From Gymnopus androsaceus JB14 (Eukaryota > Basidiomycota > Agaricomycetes > Agaricales > Omphalotaceae), in assembly GCA_009733575.1 (NCBI GenBank), contig ML769392.1:522653-586652 (forward strand): DNA of 64,000 nucleotides, written 5' to 3'. The position numbers and the translations under genes were made by a program. The notes under the pieces are model-generated. The model saw only the letters and a list, made by a program, of their open reading frames with translations, ran no database searches and was not told where the DNA came from. Shown here one piece after another: positions 11,845-21,444 of this stretch; the first letter of the stretch is position 1; each line of letters opens with the position of its first letter.

Positions 11845-14800
11845 TCAGTTCTGTTCAATCTCGAGCCCATGCAGATCTATGACATACATACTATAGTTGC
11901 GATCTGTTGCCTGGGTCGCCAGAGAGTGTCTAGGATCGGAAGGATTGAGGTCGACGACACCGCATTGGAGGGCTAGCATAATCTTGATGCGAGCGAAATC
12001 AGTGCGAGCACAGTACGTTGACTGAAACTACATACCTGATAGTCGTCAAAACTGAACTCTTGCTGTTGCTTGATGCTATTGAGCATATCCTAATGCATGA
12101 AATCAGCGCGAGCACAGTACGTCGACTGAAAACTACACACCGAAGGCGTTAAGAAGAACAGCGAAAAGTATCGCTTCGCTCGATCAAAATTCTCGTTGGA
12201 GTTGACACTAATCGTTTTTACACTCTGTTGAAGCGCCAGAATGTTACGCAAAATCTTCCGTATTCCGTAGATATTGGGACGACGAAGATATCGTGCACTG
12301 CTGATCAGTACATGCTCCATCAACTGGCCCAATCCCGAAAAGATGAACCTTTGATCAAGTCGTCAGTCATTGGCCAATCCTAAAACCAAGCCTCCTTACT
12401 GTCGTGCTATTGGTGGTAGATTTGGAGATATGAGGTTGTCGCACTCGCTCAGATCATTGTTGAGATCGATGATATGAGGATCAGGTTCTCCGGCCTCCCC
12501 GTCGAGAAAATAGTTGCCCTGATGAAAAAAAAAAAAGTCAGAATGTGGAGGTTGAAGGGATGTGAAGACATACCCGCATAGCAAGATCAAGATAATACAT
12601 GGCTCTACATCGTACATCGACCCGGATGGTATGCAAAATTAGCTCGGAAAGCTGTTCATACGTCTTCAAAAGAGCATGGAACCGGACTAAATACATAACA
12701 AGTAAGTCTTTGATTGTAAGAAGATGGACCTGTACTCACAGAGACATCTCCTTTGAAAGGACAAGTTTCAGCTGGTCTTGCCCAGACGCAATTGGGACAT
12801 ACGCCATGAGAGGCGTGAAAGGTATTGAAATAGCAGACAACGGCTCTAGATTTTGTGGTGATAGTGGCCCATCCTCGGGGTGGGCTTTCAAAGCGCTCAA
12901 CTCTGAGGCAAACCACGTCTGAAATCGGAAATGAGCAAAAAGATACTCGCGAAGAAAGACAGACGACTGACAATGCTGCGATACATGCTAGCCAGATACG
13001 CCAGGTTACGTATCGAAGGGACCTGGTCATCACTAGTCATTTGTCTTTGGCCTAAAAAGTCCTGCTCCAAGTGCGTCTCTTGACGCCAAAGTTGTTGTTG
13101 CTGAGTGAGATTTTCATCCTGCAAAGGTATGAGATTTGAAGCTCGTCGAGAATAATAACATAGTCACACACCGCTGTATTCTGTAGCTCTGTCAAACAAG
13201 GCACCAGCTCCGTACGCTGAGCCCATTGCGCGGCCAAAGCGATCTGTGAAGAGTCACCGGGAATCGAGACAAGATCTTGAAACTTGTCACTACAGCGCTG
13301 GTAGAATTGGATAATAACTCCGAGGATCAAACGAGAGTAACTCTCCCTATGAAAAGGTGTTGTTTGAAGCATCGCGCATAACGAATTGATCAACGCCATC
13401 AGGTGAGTACTAGCCTAGAGAAAAAAATACTCAGAATAGTCCTACAGAACAGGGTAAAACTCCTACTTTGATTAATGGCTCAAGCGATATTCGTTTGGAT
13501 AGAGGGTCAGGCTGAAAGGCTTCCGGTCCTGCGCACAGATTTGTGAGTGTTAGTCATGAAAAGGAAGGAAGACCGGACACACCACCGATGGCTTGATGGA
13601 ACAAAAATGACACCTTGTCCTCCAACTGAGGTAGATAGATGTTCAAAACGAATTCATCGAGAACCGTTCCCGACTCGTGGACAGAATCTATATCGGAAGG
13701 AAGTACGGTGCGAACACGGTCGAGAAACGCCAGTGTTGGTTGAAAGAGCACGCTAACATGGAATGCATTCGGTTTGATCAACAATCGATGATGCTGGCCA
13801 GCTCCGAGGAGCCTGTCATCCGTGCCAACCGAAGAAAGAGCAGACTGTACGGTGTTTTCTGCAGAGCCTTGTACAAGACCGGGCATCGTTTCTTTGAGAA
13901 CCTGGGTCAATTCATCCTCATGAGGTCGTAACATTTTGTTGGTGAGCTTGGCATCAGTATCTGCGAAGCGGAAAACCGACTGCAAAAAAAAATCAGCAGT
14001 TGCGGAGTAACGCTCCAGCGGTACAAACCTTTGTCCGGTCTCTGGAAGAAAATCTGCCCTCTCTCAGAATCTCGTTGATCGATGATATTGGATTTCTCCC
14101 TGACATCACACCCTCTTCTTCGTTGGTTAAATAGTCGTAGACTAGGGTCTTCATCTACAGGGGACGACTAAGCTGATGATGTCCAAAGGTGGATTGCGGA
14201 AGCTTACCTCTGCTTGGATGGAAACCCATATTTCCACAAGAGGGAAAAGCGTACCAGGTTTGGTTCCGGCAGAGTCTTTAAAATCTCTTCGCTGCATCAA
14301 AAAAAGTTATTTTAGAGTGCATTGGAAGACTAATCACTTACAGAACCTATCCTATTTGCGACTTCGTATATCACTCTCAGGCCCTGAGCAACAGCATCCA
14401 TCTTTGAGTACAAGGTCCAGAAGAAGTCCCTGAGGATTTCTTGATCGACTTGCTGTGCCGAAGATTCGAGAGCAGCAAGTCGCAAAGAAGAGGCAGGAAA
14501 ATACCCATTCTTATGTTGAATGATCAGCGATGGATCAGAAGAAAATATGTACACTCCTTCGGACTTGGTAGTAGAGAATCCAAACATAGAGCTACGTTTG
14601 CCATATTCTGCTCTTTCTGACACTTCCTCGACCGTCGTCTCAATTAGCGAGTATATTTCGCTCGAGAGTCGCTGCGCGACAATGTCAAGTGTGGCTCCTA
14701 ATCGACCTAGGACAGCTAAAGATTCCAGTACCGTCTCCAGGTAGGCGAAGGAATCTGCTTCTGGGTTGAGTAGCGTTTGAGGATGGCGAGAAGACATGTT

Positions 14801-16451
14801 ATAATTGAACGAGGCTGTTGGCGCGGCGCCGTTGGGCTCGTTTACATCCATAGGCGCATCATTAGGTCTCAGAGTGAGATCCTGCAGGAAACGTGCCAAA
14901 CGGGTGCTCGGAAACGATGGTGAAGATGGTGACATGTCCGGTAAAACTGCAGTTGGTTCATCTTCGAATTCAACCTTGGGAACTTGATATATGGTGTCAG
15001 ACAGCGAAAGAAAGAGCAGTGGAGACTCACAAGTTCGCTGATTTGGAGTATACGACGCCCATCGAGAGTCGCACCAGAAAGACTTCAGGAACAAGTGACT
15101 ATGAAGCTCATCCACCAAGATTTCACGTAAAGCCTATGAATAGTTAAATGAGAAATCGGATTATCGATTACATCCTGCACCTACAGTTTCTTGGCCTAGT
15201 AGATAACTTCTGAGATCTGAGACTGCGCCAATCTCCTGCATGTCAGGCTTGTTGATGATTTTTAAATTTCGAACGAGAAGGACGGAAGCCTGCAGTAGGC
15301 GTTTTTCGGACATTAAAGTTTCAAGGAGATCGGGTATTGTCTTGAGATGTTCACTAAATCAAGTCAGTTGGGATTTCATGCATTATGGTCTTGACGACAT
15401 ACATCTGATCCAGCAGGCGCATCATCTCTTCAAGAGTCTGACCTCTTGACCACATTTGAACTAAATCAGCTCGTTTGCTTCCCAAAGCTTCCTTGGACTC
15501 TTGCAGAGATGACCGAGCTTCATTTCACCTGTGTCTGAGTTTCAGAAAGATGGTTCAACAGAGACGCGTGGTGAGGCAACGACGCGGCGAACGCCTGATA
15601 GTACTCTATGTAAAGTTTGAGCTGAGTGGACCACGCTATAGTAGTATCTGAAACGCACTATCAACGGTGCCTTTTAAAGCACTGAAGAGTTTGTACTTTG
15701 TCTCTTGGAAATCATCGAGGTCTTTGCCTGCAGACTTTTGATCCAAAAGGTCCACAGCAAGGTCGACTGGATTGAACTTGGGGGTTCGGTCAGAGTAGAT
15801 TTCGAGTGTGAGGAGGGTGTATCCTACTTCGGGATCAACGACAAATTCCCATCCATCTTTAACTTCATTCAAGACGGCTGAATCTCCGAGTTAGCCTGGT
15901 ATTAGCGGATGACCATCTGATCGCATACCATCGATATCTCCTGGCCGAGGTTTTGCAGTTCTTCTACCTGCCATTCTCTTCTGATATTGCTGCTGCCTAG
16001 CCATCTCTGCCGCCTTTTCTTCATCTCGCATCCTCTGATACTCCATATCGTCACTTCCATTGGTCATAGCGCGTCGTCTAGTTCCAGCTGATTGAAAGGC
16101 AGAAAGCACAGTGCTTAAAGCCGGAGATGTGGCATCATCTTCGCTCTGCTGTCGCTGAGGCTGCCGGGATCCAGAAGGGGCATTGGGGCTGTTCCGCGCA
16201 TTCCGTGAGACCGTTGAATTTCCACTTCGGTCTAGCTCGGAATTTCGACTTCTCAATTCCGATCTCTGAGGGCGTGAAGGACCATTGCTGGGGCGAGCGG
16301 AATCGGAGGTGTATGAGCCGTTACTAGGCGTTGTTGGCCGTGAAATCTGTAAAGGTCTTGTTGCAATAGAGCCAGGGGGAGAAGTAATATTATTCCTAGA
16401 GACTGAAGGCGAACGATTTTGACGAGTAGGGAATGGCGGAGCACGCGACAT
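11845..16451 (-). CDS. SEC8: exocyst complex component SEC8
   Basis: SEC8 is a large tethering subunit that docks secretory vesicles at growing hyphal tips. The start is ATG 16451-16449, followed by a Ser/Arg-rich N-terminal exon. Family blocks follow: VKDGWEFVVDPE, FNPVDLAVDLLD, SALKGTVD, YYQAFAASLPHHASLLNHL, SLQESKEALGSKRADLV, GQTLEEMMRLLDQM. The C-terminus ends in IMLALQCGVVDLNPSDPR and a stop at 11847-11845. The CDS spans 4.6 kb with many short introns, consistent with a protein of about 1,000 residues. One extra A near 15523-15525 breaks the frame inside a conserved helix. The last two introns are near-copies of each other. It is divergent from LDAH with 60 bp between start codons. Confidence 0.9.
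11983..12035 (-). repeat. SEC8: SEC8 last intron, near-identical to its neighbour
   Basis: This 53-nt intron begins GTATGTAGTTTCAGTC and shares about 40 nt with the intron at 12090-12140, differing by four substitutions and one base of length. The two are separated by one exon of about 54 nt. Confidence 0.85.
12090..12140 (-). repeat. SEC8: SEC8 penultimate intron, near-identical to its neighbour
   Basis: This 51-nt intron begins GTGTGTAGTTTTCAGTC. It matches the last intron up to GCTGATTT and then diverges before its own acceptor CATTAG. Confidence 0.85.
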
Positions 16452-16511
16452 AGACAGAATAGTCGAGGTTGTAAAGTACAGACCCGAACTATTGGGCGCT
16501 AAAGTAATTTG
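16452..16511. promoter_or_regulatory. 60-bp divergent promoter, SEC8 / LDAH
   Basis: Sixty bases separate the SEC8 and LDAH start codons. No core element is obvious. Confidence 0.5.
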
Positions 16512-17618
16512 ATGGAGTTACCAGCTTTTCTGCAACCGCAGTCTTCCAGTTCTACTGATTTCATTCATTCAGTCTTTCAACACTCGAAACTTTTAGGATC
16601 TTCAAAGACAATCTGGTGGTCTAATGTAAACCCAACAGCCGTTGTACTCTTCATTCCAGGTATTTTCGTCCTTCAAGATTGTTGTGCTTTCACTCAAGTA
16701 TTCATATAGGCAATCCTGGGCTTGCCGAATTTTATATACCATTTCTCTCTGAACTGTACGAACATTCGAGTAACATCTGTATACTGGCCCAATCACATCT
16801 GGGTCACACTGAGGAAGCACCTGCTGGCGAAACAAGCCTTTTAGCACAAATTGATGCTAAAATAGAGGCCCTGGATGCACTCAAGCGAACCTATCCCGAC
16901 GCGAAAATTATAGTCATTGGTCATTCTGTGGGTTCATATATCGCGTTACAAGTAAGTTTACAGCTACACGCGTCCTGTACGTGCTTACCTCTGCCAAGGT
17001 ATTGAAATCGAGGCCAAACGAGATTGACTCTTTGTTCTTGCTGTTTCCTACGATTACACACATTCGAGACACCCCAAACGGCCATAGTCTTTCGGTAAGT
17101 GAATCTGCAATTTTCTTTCACAACGATTGAACAGAGTCCTAGTGGGCCTTTCACCCTCCTCTTCCGTACATCATCTCAAAACTATCTCTTCTTCTGCGGC
17201 TTCTTCCCTCGATGGTCATATCAAACCTTTTTCACGAATGGCCAGAACCACAGCTTCAGGTGCTTTGTAGACTTTTACGTTCACCGTCTAGTATCCACGC
17301 TTGCCTGAGCATGGCACACGATGAAATGAACACTATTCGAGAACTCGATGTTGATCTCCTTGAAGCACACAAGCATCGTATTCATATGTTCTTTGCGGAG
17401 ACGGATGGATGGGTAGGCAAGAACAAGGATGTCATCCTCCGCTCTTTTGACCCAGACCGCGGTGCAATCAAGATTGTTCATCGGGACCATGGAGTCCCTC
17501 ACGCCTTTTGCATTAGTAGGTTTCTCCTTTATTTACTCGGTTCTGAAATTCACCATGAGTTACAGACCACAGCCAGGAACTGGCTGACCAGTGTATCCGA
17601 TGGTTGTCAGAATTATGA
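16512..17618 (+). CDS. lipid droplet-associated hydrolase (LDAH/DUF2305 family)
   Basis: This alpha/beta-hydrolase-fold protein acts on or organises lipid droplets; family activity on sterol esters is debated. Landmarks are FIPGNPGLAEFYIPFL (the GNPG oxyanion motif), QSHLGHTEE, the nucleophile elbow GHSVGSYIALQ, FPTITHIRDTPNGHSL, MAHDEMNTIRELD, ETDGWVGK with the acid residue, and DHGVPHAFCINHSQE with the catalytic His. Introns lie after FIPG, after YIALQ, after GHSLS and before NHSQE; the stop is at 17616-17618. The length of about 290-300 residues is normal and the frame is intact. Confidence 0.88.
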
Positions 17619-17789
17619 TAACTGTAGCTGGATTTTTGGCCTACAACTTTGTTTTGTGTCGATACTCTGTCGTCTATAATGCTAATTGATACATAAACTA
17701 GTGAAGCTATCGAATATCCGTATCACTAATAATATAGATTGAGTATAGGTAAATGCGGTGAATAACTATTATAAAGCATGTAACGTCAA
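17619..17789. other. short convergent 3' intergenic gap
   Basis: AT-rich gap between the convergent ends of LDAH and the lipase; nothing else seen. Confidence 0.5.
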
Positions 17790-19996
17790 TCATGAGGAGG
17801 ATGAGAGGGAAGAGCGAGAGGAGGGGGAGGAACTACGGGAAGTGAGCGAGGCTAACGAATCGGATACTAGTGATGCCCAGTTGGGAAATATCCCATCAGC
17901 TTTCTTTTCCGTTGGGTTCGACTGGATGGTTGAATCACGAACAGGTATATGTTTAGATGCATCTACAGCGACAACCGACTGTCGCTTTGAGGAACTGCGG
18001 TCCTTGGGAGGTGGGGTAGGCGGTGGCGGAGTCTTTGATGCAGGATTAGTAGTGGGCGTGCGTCTGAGAACGACGTTATCGATGACTTCTCCTTCATCAG
18101 CGGCGAACCTCATTTCCGTGGGCCCAGACGAAGAGTTTGTAGTCTGAGCTCGTCCGGTCTGTCTGTATATCGACTTTTGCCTGTGAGTCTCCGGAGGTAT
18201 CAGGTTGAATATTCGCCCCTTCCCCTACGAGAACGACGTTATCGATAACTTCCCCTTCGTCAGCAGCGAACCTCATTTCCGTGGGCCCAGACGAAGAGTT
18301 TGTATTCTGAGCTCTCCGGTCCGTCTGTGTATCGACTTTTGCCTGTGAGTTTCCGGAGGAATCAGGTTGAACATTCGCCCCTTCCCCTGCTTTACTCCCT
18401 CCACGATCCTCTGGTTCATCCACGACACCATCAACATCCCGAGCAATCATATCCGCTACACCAAGGTAAAATGTGGCAGGACGAAAATTGATTTGTTTCC
18501 CCGTCATCTCGGCCCATTTGAACCTAGCAGGATTAATCCACCCTACAAGGTCAAGATGGTTAACATCTTGAAGGGTGCCCAGATATTTTCCCTACATTGA
18601 ACCGAATGAGAAACGAGAAGAACTAACAAGGAATCCTACTCACCCACTTGGCAGACTCTACCGAAACAAGTCCATCGTTGGGCCTTCCTTTTCCAATACG
18701 ACTGAATGAGGCCATTTCCATGTATCAACGAACCCCGGTTCATAAACAGAGCCCCAGCTGAAATATTTGACACCCGGTACATCTGGAACCTGCTCGTTAA
18801 ACTTGCGCATGCTCTCGATGGTGAGACATTCAAAGGCTTTGCCATTGCCACCGCCGTTGGGAAGGAGGTCAAGAAGGGATAAGAAAGAATCCATGCGCCC
18901 TTTGCCAAGGGTAGTGAGGAAATGGTCCGCAAAGGCCGAACCACGATGCGGAGTTGCTATCGTGGTTATGGATAGCACGGAGAATTTGCGCTTGGTGAGG
19001 TGGGTAGTAAGATAGCGACAATCAATGCCTCCCATACTATGTCCTGAGATGAAATGAGATCCAAGTCAAAGGAGAAAGGACAATGTTCCTACCTATAAGA
19101 TGAACACTCCGACCAGGATACACTTCTGAGATCCTCTCTTCTAATACGCGCGCGCGCTCTACAGGGCTACTGGTTGCTGGTACACGAGTAATGAGAACCT
19201 CCGTCCCGTTGGCTTCCAAAACTTCCTTGATGCCCCGCCAATGCATGACTTGCATAGGTGCGATGGAAGGTCCAATTGTAACTGAATCAAATCCAAGAAG
19301 TCCATGGCAGAATACAACTGGATTCCGGGGCGAATGATCTGCATGAACGATTAAGAAAAATCCCAAGTGTTAAAGCTGATAAGACGTACATTTCTTTCTA
19401 ATGCGCTCTTGCTCTTCCCCGACTGTATCTGCTCTATCCTCCTCCTCAAGCAAAGTATCAACATTATCCTTGTTTCCAGACTGGAACCACCACCAATTTG
19501 TATTTGATTCAGAATCGAGAGCTGATGCAGTGGATGCAGACCTGCTGTGTGACTGGCGGAAAGCCGAGTCTCGTCGCGACAGAGTGCGAAGAGAATCGAG
19601 CGAAGTCCTGGATGGAGGCGAGTGATTAAGATTGATTTCTGTCGAGTCTAAAGGATCATTAGACCGAGCACTGGAACGAGCTCGGAATGTCGGTGACGTA
19701 GGTGAGGAATTATTCGAAACTACAGCTGGAGCTGCTAATGAGGCAGTCGGAAGGGTACTTCTGGTAAGATTATCGAGGAAAGGTGGTTGTTTGGATAAAG
19801 AAAAGTGGGAGAGTTGTGCCGCTTTAGGAGGTCGAGGGAGTGCCAATTGCTCATTAAGAGCTTCATTAAGGGAAACAAGACTTGGGGATAAATTGGTTGA
19901 AGAAGAAGAAGGGCTAGGTTCTCGACTCGAAGGCTTTCCATACGGAGACCAAGTCCCCAGCCATCGCAAAATTGGCTCGCTGGTGCTATCGCTCAT
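17790..19996 (-). CDS. triacylglycerol lipase-like alpha/beta hydrolase
   Basis: Start is ATG 19996-19994. A Ser-rich N-terminal region of about 200 residues is followed by the hydrolase fold: NPVVFCHGLLGFD (oxyanion loop), TRVPATSSPVERA, the nucleophile elbow HSMGGIDCRYL, IATPHRGSAFAD, the Asp segment NDGLVSVESAKW and the His segment DVNHLDLVGW. This matches the Tgl2-like fungal lipase group acting on acylglycerols. The C-terminal tail is low in complexity and holds a tandem duplication. One missing base at about 18680-18682 (GGG run) separates the nucleophile half from NDGLVS. A further 1-nt break at about 18152 lies in the tail repeat. If that break is real the protein ends near 18097. Confidence 0.8.
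18068..18396. repeat. about 160-bp tandem duplication in the lipase tail
   Basis: Two adjacent near-identical copies (about 18068-18230 and 18231-18396) both contain CGACGTTATCGAT, CCTCATTTCCGTGGGCCCAG and CGACTTTTGCCTGTGAGT. In the protein they repeat EGEVIDNVVL and QAKVD(I/T)QTDR. They differ by scattered substitutions and a 1-nt length change. Confidence 0.9.
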
Positions 19997-20183
19997 TTTG
20001 CCGGCGACATGAGGGTGAGAGTTTGAGCATAAAAAGTACTTTGAGCCTTGACCGTCATGCTTTCGTCAGTTCTTCCCGCTCGTACTGCGCTATCAGACAG
20101 TAAATAATTTCATTGCCATTAGTTACAGAGAAACTGATTTCTTTCATAGCATCCTACTACCCGCGAGCAACTGGAAGCATCCA

Positions 20184-20453
20184 ATGTCCATCGCCAAAGT
20201 CACGTCTCCTCAAGAGTAAGTATTCCAAGCTACTTTTCCATTCTCTCATCTCACTGAAAACAGAACTGCAATATTCATCTGCGCTCTCCAAGGTATCTCT
20301 GCTCTGGAACCACCATTACATTCTCCAATATTTCTGTTTTTAGATTGCCACAAGCTATTCCCTTCCCGTGATCGTCTCGTAGCACACCGCAAACGAGATC
20401 ATCAATTCGGACAACGCAGACGACGATATCATCACTTGGAACGACTGACATGA
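20184..20453 (+). CDS. tiny C2H2 zinc-finger protein (about 56 residues)
   Basis: Three exons join to a protein beginning MSIAKVTSPQE and holding one C2H2 finger: CALQDC, then a 12-residue finger body, then HRKRDH. A basic tail ends at the stop 20451-20453. The introns have donors GTAAGT and GTATCT and acceptor CAG or TAG. An upstream ATG at about 20059 could extend it, but the frame does not join cleanly. Single-finger small proteins of this kind are often conserved in basidiomycetes, but I cannot name a function. Confidence 0.5.
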
Positions 20454-20493
20454 CAGACGCGCTCTGTAGATGATGTAATACAAGTACAACAAA

Positions 20494-21357
20494 TCAATAG
20501 GCTAAACGGAACATGAACTGGAAACTATACTGCTTGGTATCCGGATCCCAGTGTGACCAGTTCCAGTAGCCAGCATCATCTGCTTCATCTTCAATCTCGC
20601 GAGCCGGAATTCGGAAAGCGATGGTCTCATAAGGTTCGGCAGCGACCTGTAAAGAGTAGAAATCAGTGCTAGAAACGAGAGGCTGAGCAAAGCAGACGCA
20701 CTATAAGATACTGGTACGCCTTGTTTGGCGGTTCCCTTTTCTGTTCCCAAGCACTCATAAACCGGCGCCTTGGAACAACTCCTGGCTTTATTTGAGGTAG
20801 ATGAACCTGCACCATCATACCTTCCTTCCCAGTATCAACATCCCGTACTTTTGTAACTCGATATCCTGGTCGTCCAATTTTGAGGAAAACCTTGCGCTGC
20901 ACGTTGCTCTGGGCCGGCGCAATCATTAACTGCGTGTCCTTGGCATCTCGTGCAGCACGACGAGCAAGATTGGTTTGATGCTTTTTCCCTTGCGTGTGTG
21001 CCAGATATGAACCTTCGTTTGTGTGGAGGGTAAGACATAAACGACATTCTAGAGAACCAAGATGATTTCGAAGGATGTAAGGGTCCTTTAAAGAGCTTGA
21101 GCCAATGAAAATGAGAAAAGAATAAGAACGTACCTTGGCCAAATCAATCGTCTCCAATGCCAACTTTCTCAAACGCTCTCTCCGGTCAACATTTGTTTCG
21201 GATGCACCTGCGACTCCTCCTCCTCCAAATTTGGACCCGACACGATTCTACAATGGCAGTTTGAGAATAAATTTGAGAGGAAGAGCAATAAAATGTACCT
21301 GGAAATCTTTTCAACAGTTAGTACATTGAGGAACATTGTAATAAACGACTTACCCAT
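20494..21357 (-). CDS. splicing factor 3A subunit 2 (SF3A2/Prp11)
   Basis: A core U2 snRNP protein needed for branch-site recognition. The N-terminus reads MDFQNRVGSKFGGGG, nearly invariant in the family, and is assembled from a 4-nt coding exon, an 8-nt micro-exon and exon 3. Then come KDPYILRNHLGSLECRLC and SYLAHTQGKKHQTNL (the matrin-type C2H2 finger), KIGRPGYRVTKV, the IKPGVVPRRRFMSAWEQ block and the C-terminal YNWSHWDPD-like ending YWNWSHWDPDTKQYSFQF, with the stop at 20496-20494. The frame is intact. It is divergent from RRP5 with 87 bp between start codons. Confidence 0.93.
21299..21306 (-). other. 8-nt micro-exon plus 4-nt first coding exon in SF3A2
   Basis: ATG-G (21357-21354), intron 21307-21353 (47 nt, with a TACTAAC branch site), micro-exon ATTTCCAG, intron 21248-21298 (51 nt), then AATCGTG. 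Splicing yields MDFQNRVGSKFG. Confidence 0.88.
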
Positions 21358-21444
21358 CGAAGTTTGGACGAAGAAGCGGTATTTGATCCGGGCCGAATCC
21401 GGGCATAGATTTTGATCAAATTTTCAAAGTTCTCCTGCGCTGCA
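21358..21444. promoter_or_regulatory. 87-bp divergent promoter, SF3A2 / RRP5
   Basis: Only 87 bp lie between the start codons of two RNA-processing genes, which suggests co-expression; this is inference from spacing. Confidence 0.5.
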
